From an uncultured Prevotellaceae bacterium (GTDB taxonomy: Bacteria > Bacteroidota > Bacteroidia > Bacteroidales > Bacteroidaceae): DNA of 42,588 nt. The stretch's first letter is position 1; each line of letters begins with the position of its first letter. A program made the translations under genes and the position numbers. The DNA is taken from positions 1 through 42,588 of the forward strand of contig CALBJW010000009.1 of assembly GCA_937893145.1 (NCBI GenBank). Reading direction: 5' to 3'. A model generated the notes under the pieces. That model did not search any database, was not told the DNA's origin, and saw only the letters and a list, made by a program, of their open reading frames with translations. This document shows, piece by piece, positions 8,739 to 15,684 of this stretch.

Positions 8739-11291
8739 TTATTTGTACTGAAGTGCGCCATCAATCTGGTGGATAACAGCGTGTGATGATGTATAGATAT
8801 TGCCAGCGTTGTTAGCATCTCCTGCATCATACTGGTATTCACGAGCCATGATGTTGTAGAGACCATTAGTCTTCACTACCTTGTGTGTTGCTCCCGAACC
8901 ATCAACGATAGTGATGCCATCGTTATTGACAGTAGTCTTGAGCTTGTAGTATGAGATGACAGGTTTTGTGGACGCTTCCTGCTTCTCAATTCTGTAGGCA
9001 GCAGTCTCATACTCACCGCTGTCGTTACCTTCACCGATGAAGAATGAGTTGTCCTGAATGTGGTACTTGATGAAGTCTTCAATCAAGTTAGCCAAACTGT
9101 CTGCCTGTTCTGTCTCACCAGCGAGTTCTCTCTTTTCCACATCGTCCCAAGTAGGGAGCTTGCCCGACTTTTGAAGGTCGATGATAGACTGGTTTGTTGG
9201 AACATACACAGTATATTTATATGTGTTGAAGAGTGAGATGTTTTCTGTTGGACATCCGTGTTCCTCTGTACCGATGACATGCTTGCGCTCAAGGAACTGG
9301 CTCGACTGGAGGAGCTCGTAGAACTCCTTGAACTCTTCATTCTCGCCGAGAATATCAAATACAGACTTCTTTGCAGTCATGATAGGCTCGGAATCCAAGA
9401 TGTATGTTCTACCGTTACCATCATCCTTTAATTCATCATATACGGCTGTCACCTTGATAGACTTCTCGCCTTCAATCTGCTTGCCACCCTGAACGGTCAT
9501 GCCGTTCTCGCGTGCACTTGCATTGGCTACCTTAATCATGCTGCCGCCCTTAGTGCGGTAGAAGGTGTTGCCGTCTTCCACATCGCCAATTACGATGTGA
9601 GTGTTGAGGATATCCTCAAGACGGTTGGTAATCTGCGAGTATGATGCCTCACCGATAGAGTCGCCCACCAGACCTGTCTCTACATCGTAGTTGTAGATGG
9701 CTGCTCTAACCCTGTCGCGTTCGCTCTGAGCTGTAGGCTCATAGTAGAATCTGAAGAGCTGCGTACTTGTCTTTCCGTACGAACAAGGGTCAACGTAGCT
9801 TATGAGTGAATTGTTGGAAGGAACGAAGAGACTGTATTGTGTCTGCTGCGAGTTGAGATACACATCATAGCCCAACTGCTCTACTGCCCAGTACAGGATG
9901 CTAAGGTTGTCATGGATGAGGGCAGGGAATGTGACAGAGATGTATGCTACAGGGTTGTAAACCTTCTTTGTTATATAGACAGCTCCGTTACAAGCGAATA
10001 ATACTGAATCTACGGATTCTACTTCAAGTTTGAGTTCATCGTTGGCATCGTTCAATACTGTGTTGAATTTGCTTGGCACACTACCAACGAATGAATTGAG
10101 CATGTTCACGTTAATCAGCTTTGAGATGACCTTGTCTGGCACTTTCTCCCAAGTTTCGTAGTAGTCCTTGAGAACCTTACCAGCACCATTTTCCCAGTAT
10201 TCATCAAGTGCAGTGTTGCTTGGCACGAGCATCACACCCATGTTCTCCTGAAGGGCAACATTCTCTGGTGTAGTGTTGGTTGTGGCAGAATAGAACTGAT
10301 TCCATCCTGGGTCGAACTTGAGGGTACCATTTACAGGACCTTCATCTGGAGTGATGGTGAGCGCTTCACCATGACGGCTTCTTTCCGAGAAGTAACGCTT
10401 CTCATAGAGCGAGTCGATGTTTGTTCCGTAGATACGGTTGTATTCCTTTGTCTGGAAGTCGCCTGCATAGTAAGGAGCGCAGAAACGGTTCAGCAGTTTC
10501 GAGTACGCTGATGTTTCTGGAGTGTTGGCGATGAGGTCTGCCATGTTTGGAAGTGGAGTGATGACCTCTGCCATCTTATGAACGAAACCATTCGAACACT
10601 TGATGTTCTGAACTTCCATCTTCACACCGTTCACATCGGCATCACCTGGCATTCTGTCGTAGGTGTAGTTGTTGAGGAAGTTGCAGTCTTGGTTTGTGAT
10701 GAGTTTGTTGTTGAGGAAAGTCTCAATGAGGTGAATCATTGGAGGAGCAGTGATGTCGTTCATACATACGATGCTTCCGCGATCCTTGTATCTCTTCCAG
10801 TAGATGTTGTCAGGCATGTCCGCAGCCTTCAATACTGGTACAGAGTCGTATTCACTTGTTGCTGTGAATCGGCGCATACAGTCACCTTCAGTAGGACCTT
10901 CACTACTTGAGAGGTATGCCACCTGACAAGAGTTGTTAATCATGCTACCGAAGAGGAGCAATTTCTTCTGCGACTTTGTGAGTTCGTTGTACGACTTCAC
11001 GCCCCAGTTGTTCTTCTTGAAGAAGCGTTCAAAAGCAGCATCATCCGCTACGAACAGAGTCTTACTACCAGTCTTGGCAAGAACCTCTGCATAGCCGAGG
11101 TCGTCAATCAGTCGAACCGTGTTTGTGTAATTGCCTTCTTCTTGCAGGTAATCGTAGATGCTCGAGCCCAACCAACTTGGATCTTGTTTTGCCAAGTCGT
11201 AGCCCTCACATGCCGACAATCCTCCAGCGGCAATCAGTGCTATGCCTATCCATTTGAATAGTCTTGCACGGTGATTAGGTTTTAGTTTCAT
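8739..11291 (-). CDS. Large FAS1 lipoprotein with about four fasciclin domains
   Basis: An 850-residue lipoprotein that is the first gene of the SusC/SusD locus. The leader is positively charged, then hydrophobic, ending GGLSACEGY with the lipid Cys at residue 28. Four FAS1-like units can be read by their repeated landmarks: about 40-250 (SKTLFVADDAAFERFF, then SNGFVHKMAEVITP), about 250-430 (VMLVPSNTALDEYW, then CNGAVYITKKVYNP), about 430-650 (YSLFVPSNNSLISY, then GRTYILDSEPI) and about 650-850 (YTVYVPTNQSIIDL, then a histidine-bearing close AVIHQIDGAL). FAS1 repeats are known in adhesion proteins. Being first in the operon and so large, it is likely a surface-exposed partner of the transporter, but that is inference. 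A Bacteroidetes-type -7 element lies about 80 bases upstream. Confidence 0.85.
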   Translation of the reverse strand: MKLKPNHRARLFKWIGIALIAAGGLSACEGYDLAKQDPSWLGSSIYDYLQEEGNYTNTVRLIDDLGYAEVLAKTGSKTLFVADDAAFERFFKKNNWGVKSYNELTKSQKKLLLFGSMINNSCQVAYLSSSEGPTEGDCMRRFTATSEYDSVPVLKAADMPDNIYWKRYKDRGSIVCMNDITAPPMIHLIETFLNNKLITNQDCNFLNNYTYDRMPGDADVNGVKMEVQNIKCSNGFVHKMAEVITPLPNMADLIANTPETSAYSKLLNRFCAPYYAGDFQTKEYNRIYGTNIDSLYEKRYFSERSRHGEALTITPDEGPVNGTLKFDPGWNQFYSATTNTTPENVALQENMGVMLVPSNTALDEYWENGAGKVLKDYYETWEKVPDKVISKLINVNMLNSFVGSVPSKFNTVLNDANDELKLEVESVDSVLFACNGAVYITKKVYNPVAYISVTFPALIHDNLSILYWAVEQLGYDVYLNSQQTQYSLFVPSNNSLISYVDPCSYGKTSTQLFRFYYEPTAQSERDRVRAAIYNYDVETGLVGDSIGEASYSQITNRLEDILNTHIVIGDVEDGNTFYRTKGGSMIKVANASARENGMTVQGGKQIEGEKSIKVTAVYDELKDDGNGRTYILDSEPIMTAKKSVFDILGENEEFKEFYELLQSSQFLERKHVIGTEEHGCPTENISLFNTYKYTVYVPTNQSIIDLQKSGKLPTWDDVEKRELAGETEQADSLANLIEDFIKYHIQDNSFFIGEGNDSGEYETAAYRIEKQEASTKPVISYYKLKTTVNNDGITIVDGSGATHKVVKTNGLYNIMAREYQYDAGDANNAGNIYTSSHAVIHQIDGALQYK

Positions 11292-11372
11292 GTTGTTGTT
11301 AATATTTTAGTTTTTATTTATTTTTCCGAGTCTTTATGTTCAAAATACAGGTTAGTGCATTAATTCACGATG

Positions 11373-11380
11373 CAAATATA
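11373..11380 (-). promoter_or_regulatory. Putative -7 element of the FAS1/SusC/SusD operon
   Basis: Read on the minus strand this is TATATTTG, an exact match to the Bacteroidetes -7 consensus TAnnTTTG. It lies about 80 bases before the start codon of the first FAS1 gene, so the leader would be about 70-75 bases. No good -33 TTTG is found 18-20 bases upstream, so the promoter may be weak or dependent on an activator. Confidence 0.45.
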
Positions 11381-11506
11381 GTTATTTTTCTTTAAACATT
11401 ATTTATTTTTATGTTACATGGACTTTTTTGTGTGTTACAATAAATGCTCCGATGCTGAGTGACAATACTTTATATTTGAAGTCCTGCACCGCCATAAAAC
11501 AGAAAA

Positions 11507-11538
11507 CGTCCGTATGTTTGGGGTAAAACATACGGACG
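11507..11538 (-). terminator. Intrinsic terminator of the arginine operon
   Basis: Perfect 13-bp inverted repeat: CGTCCGTATGTTT at 11507-11519 and its complement at 11526-11538, with a 6-base loop. On the minus strand the hairpin is followed directly by TTTTCTGTTTTAT. It lies about 100 bases past the argD stop codon, in the right orientation to end the argR-argD transcript. Confidence 0.75.
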
Positions 11539-11561
11539 AATGAGGTAAAACTTCCTGTAGT

Positions 11562-11627
11562 ATGAGCTCAATCTTGCGGAAGAATGAGTTCAGTCTTGCG
11601 GTCGAATGAGTTCAATCTTGCGGAAGA
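11562..11627. repeat. Three tandem copies of a 22-bp unit
   Basis: Units at 11562-11583, 11584-11605 and 11606-11627 share the pattern ATGAGTTCAATCTTGCGG plus four more bases. The middle copy has two substitutions in the last four bases and one A-to-G change inside; the first copy has a single change (GAGCTC for GAGTTC). The array sits between the argD stop and the terminator hairpin, so it is transcribed in the 3' untranslated region. Function unknown. Confidence 0.85.
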
Positions 11628-11639
11628 CTTTATGCGTTC

Positions 11640-12779
11640 TTATAATACTTTCTTGAAGCGCTGAATGAAGTCGGCTGCCTGTTCCATAGAGAGACAGAGA
11701 GGAGGGAGCAAACGGATGACATTTGTGCCGCTGCAACCTGTGAAGCAGTGCTGCTCCTTTATGAGGCGAGTGCGTGGCTCCTTATATGGGATATCGAGTT
11801 CGATACCAATCATGAGACCTTCACCGCGAACATCGATGACATGAGGAAGATTGCCTGCCTTCATCTCTGATGTGAGTGTGTCGATGAGGTACTTGCCCAC
11901 TTTGGCAGCATTCTCTACGAGACCTTCATTCTCGATGATGTCGAGTACTGCGAGGGCACCAGCACAACCGAGGTGATTGCCTCCGAAGGTAGTGCCGAGC
12001 TGACCATAGATAGGAGTGAACTTAGGAGAGATGAGTACGCCACCCATAGGGAAACCATTGCAGATACCCTTAGCCACTGTAATCATGTCTGGCTGAACAC
12101 TGAGATGCTGATGTGCGAAGAACTTACCCGAACGACCGTAGCCACACTGGATTTCATCACAGATGAGAACAGTGTTGTGTGCCTCACAAACCTCCTTGAG
12201 TTCTTTGAGGAAGTCGGCTTCAACCATGCGAATACCACCTACACCCTGGATGCACTCGATGATACAAGCACATACATCGTCCTTCTCAACTTCTGCCTTC
12301 CATGCGTTGATGTCGTTGAGTGGGAGATAAGTCACATGACCATTAGCATTGATAGGAGCGATAATCTTTGGGTTGGCAGTAGCCTCTACTGCGAGTGATG
12401 TACGACCGTGGAATGCCTTCTCAAGAGAAAGCACACGAGTGCGGCCATTGTAGAAAGAAGCAAGCTTGAGAGCGTTCTCATTTGCTTCAGCACCTGAGTT
12501 GATGAGGAAGAGCTGGTAATCCTCATAACCACAAGCCTTGCCGAGTCGCTTTGCGAGTTCCTTCTGGAGTGGGTTCTGTACTGAGTTTGAGTAGAAACCG
12601 AGTTTTGCAACCTGCTTGCTGATAGCTTCTACATAATGTGGATGAGCGTGGCCCACAGAGATTACTGCGTGACCACCGTAGAGGTCGAGGTATTCCTGAC
12701 CTTCTTCATCCCAGACCTTGCAACCTTGACCTTTGTCGATTGCTATGTCGAATAATGGATATACGTCGAATAGATTCAT
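11640..12779 (-). CDS. argD: Acetylornithine/succinylornithine aminotransferase
   Basis: A 379-residue class-III PLP-dependent aminotransferase that converts N-acyl-glutamate semialdehyde to N-acyl-ornithine in arginine synthesis. Visible landmarks: LDLYGGHAVISVGHAHP near the N-terminus, LINSGAEANENALKLA (phosphate-binding Ser/Gly/Ala), the aspartate of CDEIQCGYGRSGKF (about D208) and the Schiff-base lysine in ITVAKGICNGFPMG (about K237). Length is normal and no key residue is missing. It follows argC by 2 bases and is the last gene of the arg operon. In Bacteroides fragilis the pathway is known to use N-succinyl intermediates at the transcarbamylase step, so the acyl group here may be succinyl rather than acetyl; the sequence alone does not decide this. 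Confidence 0.95.
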   Translation of the reverse strand: MNLFDVYPLFDIAIDKGQGCKVWDEEGQEYLDLYGGHAVISVGHAHPHYVEAISKQVAKLGFYSNSVQNPLQKELAKRLGKACGYEDYQLFLINSGAEANENALKLASFYNGRTRVLSLEKAFHGRTSLAVEATANPKIIAPINANGHVTYLPLNDINAWKAEVEKDDVCACIIECIQGVGGIRMVEADFLKELKEVCEAHNTVLICDEIQCGYGRSGKFFAHQHLSVQPDMITVAKGICNGFPMGGVLISPKFTPIYGQLGTTFGGNHLGCAGALAVLDIIENEGLVENAAKVGKYLIDTLTSEMKAGNLPHVIDVRGEGLMIGIELDIPYKEPRTRLIKEQHCFTGCSGTNVIRLLPPLCLSMEQAADFIQRFKKVL

Positions 12780-12781
12780 TG

Positions 12782-13894
12782 TTAAAATGCACTTGCTTTT
12801 AAGTTCAAACCACTCTTCTCATCAATGCCGAACATGATGTTCATGTTCTGTACTGCCTGGCCGACAGCACCCTTGAGGAGGTTGTCAATCATAGATGTCA
12901 CAACGACTTTCTTGCCGAACACATCTACATGAACGAGAGCCTTGTTTGTGTTTACTACCTGTTTGAGGTCGAGAGCCTTGTCTGAGTAATGAGTGAATGC
13001 TGCATCCTTGAAGAAGTCCTTGTAGAGAGCCACGATGTCTTCTGCAGGAACAGCCTTGTCGAGTTTGATGGTCTCAGTACAGAAGATACCACGAGCGAAG
13101 TCGCCACGGTAAGGGATGAAATCGACTGTGATGCCTTCTGCCTCAAAACCTTCATCGAGAGTATCAACAACGTGTGGAGCATTTGCTGGCTTCAACTCGT
13201 TAAGAGTCTGACAAATCTCGTGAAGATGCTGATGTGTGAAGAGCTTGTATGTAGAGAAGTTGTTGTTGCGCCAAGAGAAATGTGTTGTTGCACCAGGCTT
13301 CTGGCCTGCACCAGTAGAACCAGTGATAGCGTTCACTGCGATGTCATTTGTCAAGAGTCCAGCCTTAGCGAGAGGAAGGAGTCCTTCCTGAATACATGTT
13401 GCAAAGCAACCAGGGTTAGCAAGATGCTGACAGTTCTTAGTTTCTTCTCTGTGAATTTCAGGGAGACCATACACCCAATCTGTTGGGATACATCCAGTCT
13501 CCTCCCCTATAGGGGAGGTTGGGAGGGGTCTCTTTATGCGGAAGTCCTGAGCGAGGTCGATAATCTTCACATTCTCAGGGATAGAGTGTTCCTTCAAGAA
13601 TGCCTCACTCTTTCCGTGTCCAAAGCAGAAGAATACAACATCAACCTGGTCGAAAGGCATCTCGCTTGAGAACTCCATCTCTGTATCGCCCATCAATCCT
13701 TCGTGCACATCATATACCTTATTGCCAGCATTACTCTCTGAGTTGGCAAACACAATCTCCACCTCAGGGTGGTTAAGGAGAAGGCGAATGAGTTCGCCTC
13801 CTGTATAACCTGCAGCACCTAATATACCTACTTTAATGCCCCCTCCAACTCCCCCAAGGGGGAGGGTTGCTGTTGGGGTGTTAATAGTTTTCAT
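12782..13894 (-). CDS. argC: N-acetyl-gamma-glutamyl-phosphate reductase, with palindromic-element insertions
   Basis: NADPH-dependent reductase of the arginine pathway, 370 residues against about 320-325 in Bacteroides relatives as I recall them. The Rossmann start KVGILGAAGYTGGELIRLLL and the catalytic cysteine in ANPGCFATCI (C163) are intact. Two segments are foreign to the family. Residues about 10-18 (TLPLGGVGG) are read from a palindromic element at 13841-13867, so the normal start, expected next to IKVGILG, is replaced by the ATG at 13892-13894. Residues 122-134 (RPLPTSPIGEETG) are read from a second copy at 13493-13531, in the loop before the conserved VYGLPE. Both insertions keep frame, so the enzyme may still work. 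The start codon overlaps the stop of the DUF559 gene (ATGA), suggesting coupled translation. Confidence 0.93.
   Translation of the reverse strand: MKTINTPTATLPLGGVGGGIKVGILGAAGYTGGELIRLLLNHPEVEIVFANSESNAGNKVYDVHEGLMGDTEMEFSSEMPFDQVDVVFFCFGHGKSEAFLKEHSIPENVKIIDLAQDFRIKRPLPTSPIGEETGCIPTDWVYGLPEIHREETKNCQHLANPGCFATCIQEGLLPLAKAGLLTNDIAVNAITGSTGAGQKPGATTHFSWRNNNFSTYKLFTHQHLHEICQTLNELKPANAPHVVDTLDEGFEAEGITVDFIPYRGDFARGIFCTETIKLDKAVPAEDIVALYKDFFKDAAFTHYSDKALDLKQVVNTNKALVHVDVFGKKVVVTSMIDNLLKGAVGQAVQNMNIMFGIDEKSGLNLKASAF
13497..13531 (-). repeat. G/C-rich palindromic element inside argC
   Basis: The core CCTCCCCTATAGGGGAGG at 13501-13518 is a perfect 18-base palindrome. It is followed by TTGGGAGGGG, which on the minus strand reads CCCCTCCCAA before the palindrome. 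It is read in frame in argC as residues about 122-134. Same family as the copies at 13841, 14288, 15528, 15648, 20916 and 22020. Confidence 0.85.
13841..13867 (+). repeat. G/C-rich palindromic element at the 5' end of argC
   Basis: CCCTCCAA followed by a 7-bp stem, CTCCCCC and GGGGGAG, separated by AA (13849-13864). Orientation is opposite to the copy at 14288-14320, so the two copies flank the DUF559 gene as inverted repeats. It encodes about nine residues of the ArgC N-terminal extension. Confidence 0.8.
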
Positions 13895-14256
13895 ATTGAT
13901 TCTTTTATTATTTGAAGAACACCAGTAATATTTCCAAAGACTTCATCATTTGTGAATCGTAGAACCTTAAATCCTTTTTCATTAAGGATTTTAGTTCTTT
14001 CTTCATCGCTTGTTTGTTGTTTTGGCAATTGATGATAACCCCCATCTAACTCGATTACTGTTTTTGAAGGTAAGCAGACAAAATCTGCAATGAAATCATC
14101 AATTATATGTTGCCTTCTAAAAGGTTTACCTAATGCTCCTTTTTGCAAGAATTTCCACAGATATGCTTCTGCAGGAGTTGGATTTTGCTTATTTTGCTTT
14201 GCAAATTCTTTAAGCAAATAATAAACCGCAGCGTTTGAAGTCTCATAAGAATACAT
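13891..14256 (-). CDS. DUF559 endonuclease-like protein (Vsr/PD-(D/E)XK type) inserted in the arg operon
   Basis: A 121-residue protein of the DUF559 family, related in fold to very-short-patch-repair endonucleases. The family pattern is clear: TPAEAYLWKFL near the N-terminus, GKPFRRQHIIDDFIADFVC, then VIELDGGYHQLP with the acidic pair and histidine expected at the active site, and KGFKVLRFTNDEVFGNI at the C-terminus. It is not an arginine gene and interrupts the argG-argC order. It is bracketed by inverted palindromic elements (13841-13867 and 14288-14320). Its stop codon overlaps the argC start by 4 bases (ATGA). No DNA methyltransferase is near, so a repair role paired with a methylase is not supported here. 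A role in moving or maintaining the flanking palindromes is possible but unproven. Confidence 0.85.
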   Translation of the reverse strand: MYSYETSNAAVYYLLKEFAKQNKQNPTPAEAYLWKFLQKGALGKPFRRQHIIDDFIADFVCLPSKTVIELDGGYHQLPKQQTSDEERTKILNEKGFKVLRFTNDEVFGNITGVLQIIKESI

Positions 14257-14287
14257 AGTGTTCTATCTTTATACTCTTTTGTCTGGT

Positions 14288-14320
14288 CTCCTCCCCCTTG
14301 GGGGAGGTTGGGAGGGGGCT
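14288..14320 (-). repeat. G/C-rich palindromic element at the end of argG
   Basis: Core CCTCCCCCTTGGGGGAGG at 14290-14307, followed by TTGGGAGGGGGCT. On the minus strand the element opens with the argG stop codon TAG (14319-14321) directly fused to CCCCCTCCC. It is the second of the two inverted copies around the DUF559 gene. Confidence 0.85.
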
Positions 14321-15521
14321 ACCTTTCTTCTTCTGGATGTGCCAAATAATATGCACGGAGTGCAGTAGAAGTCACCTTGATGAAGCCCTTGGCATCCTCT
14401 GAAGACCAAGCCTTTGCAGTCTCGCCGTATTCGCCGAGCTTGTTCTTCACGAGGTCGTTTGGAGAATCAACACCTACAGTCTGGAAACCGAGAGGACGAA
14501 GTTCGAGAGTAACCTCACCAGTCACATTGCGCTGTGAAGAAGCAAGCATAGCCTCGATATCTGCCATAACTGGTTCGAGGTACTGAGACTCGTGGAGGAA
14601 CATACCGTACCAGTTAGCAACCTGGTCCTTCCAGTACTGCTGCCACTTAGAGAGTGTGTATTTCTCAAGGAAACGGTGAGCGCCGATGATGAGCATTGGA
14701 GCTGCTGCCTCAAAACCTACACGACCCTTGATACCGATGATTGTATCACCAACGTGGCAGTCACGACCGATACCGTATGCAGCACCAATCTCCTCTACTG
14801 CCTGAATAGCCTCAATCTTGTCTTCGTACTTCTTGCCATTTACTGAGCAGAGTTCACCCTTCTCAAAACCGAGCTTCAAGATTTCTGGACCTTCCTTCAC
14901 TGGGTGCTTGAGGTAAGCTGTCTCTGGAAGTCCCTGAGTAGAGTCGAGGATTTCACCACCACAGATTGATGTGCCCCAGATACCTACGTTGTAAGAATAC
15001 TTGAGCTTAGCGAAGTCTGCAGCAAAACCGTTTGCGTTGAGGTAGTCAATCTCTTCCTGACGACTGAGGTTGCCATCACGAGTGAGAGTGATGATTTCAA
15101 CACCTGGAGCCATCACGAGGAATGTCATATCGAAACGAATCTGGTCGTTACCAGCACCTGTTGAACCGTGTGCGATAGCAGAAGCGCCGATTTCCTTTGC
15201 ATAGCGTGCGATAGCGAGAGCCTGGAAGATACGCTCTGAGGATACAGAGATAGGGTAGCAGTTGTTACGGAGCACATTACCGTAAACCATATATTTGAGC
15301 GACTTAGCATAGTACTCCTGAGTTACATCGAGAGTGACATACTTTGTAGCGCCGAGCTTATAAGCATTTTCTTCGTTAGTCTTGAGCTGCTCTGGCGAGA
15401 AACCACCTGTGTTTGCACATGCAGCATATACTTCATAACCTTTTTCCTTTGCAAGATACATTACTGTGTAAGATGTATCCAAGCCGCCTGAGAATGCGAC
15501 TACAACCTTTTTCTTTTCCAT
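14319..15521 (-). CDS. argG: Argininosuccinate synthase
   Basis: A 400-residue ATP-dependent ligase joining citrulline and aspartate to argininosuccinate. The PP-loop motif AFSGGLDTS is at residues 9-17, followed by the family landmarks YAACANTGGF, HGSTGAGNDQIRFD, WGTSICGGEILD and GRDCHVGDTIIGIKGRVGFE. Length is normal for Bacteroidetes ArgG. The stop codon TAG lies at the very edge of a palindromic element, so the last few residues (HPEEER) may have been set by that insertion. Upstream, a 137-base gap with two further palindromic copies separates it from the GNAT gene; no clear internal promoter was found there, so it is probably read from the argR promoter. Confidence 0.96.
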   Translation of the reverse strand: MEKKKVVVAFSGGLDTSYTVMYLAKEKGYEVYAACANTGGFSPEQLKTNEENAYKLGATKYVTLDVTQEYYAKSLKYMVYGNVLRNNCYPISVSSERIFQALAIARYAKEIGASAIAHGSTGAGNDQIRFDMTFLVMAPGVEIITLTRDGNLSRQEEIDYLNANGFAADFAKLKYSYNVGIWGTSICGGEILDSTQGLPETAYLKHPVKEGPEILKLGFEKGELCSVNGKKYEDKIEAIQAVEEIGAAYGIGRDCHVGDTIIGIKGRVGFEAAAPMLIIGAHRFLEKYTLSKWQQYWKDQVANWYGMFLHESQYLEPVMADIEAMLASSQRNVTGEVTLELRPLGFQTVGVDSPNDLVKNKLGEYGETAKAWSSEDAKGFIKVTSTALRAYYLAHPEEER

Positions 15522-15527
15522 ACGGAC

Positions 15528-15563
15528 CTACCCCCTGCCCCTCCCTGTTATGGAGGGGAGTAG
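15528..15563 (+). repeat. Palindromic element between the GNAT gene and argG
   Basis: Stem CCCCTCC (15538-15544) and GGAGGGG (15552-15558) with a 7-base loop, enclosed by CTAC (15528-15531) and GTAG (15560-15563). It starts 6 bases upstream of the argG start codon, so in the minus-strand transcript a hairpin could form in front of that start and affect translation. Confidence 0.7.
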
Positions 15564-15647
15564 AATGTTTTGTGGAGGTGCAATTCTACTTATATTGTTA
15601 TTATTCTTATTTACGTAAAAAAGCAATTCTAAGCTTGTCCCAGTATC

Positions 15648-15684
15648 TACTCCTCGCCCTATAGGGAGAGGTCGGGAGAGGGTA
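15648..15684 (-). repeat. Palindromic element forming the 3' end of the GNAT gene
   Basis: Variant of the same family: on the minus strand it reads ACCCTCTCCCGACCTCTC, then the palindrome CCCTATAGGG (15657-15666), then CGAGGAGTA. The GNAT stop codon TAG (15659-15661) lies in the palindrome, and the last residues of that protein (VPSPDLSL) come from the element. The closest relative in the window is at 20916-20953. Confidence 0.8.

Larger units (their letters stand above)
11292..11639. other. Intergenic region between the FAS1/SusCD locus and argD
   Basis: This 348-base stretch holds no convincing gene. From left to right it contains the leader and -7 element of the FAS1/SusC/SusD transcript (11373-11380), an A/T-rich zone, a perfect 13-bp terminator hairpin for the arginine operon (11507-11538) and a three-copy 22-bp tandem repeat (11562-11627) just after the argD stop codon. 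Confidence 0.7.

Noticed and set aside
13891..14256. True Vsr mismatch-repair gene
   Set aside because: No cytosine methyltransferase is adjacent and the motif set is that of DUF559 rather than classical Vsr.
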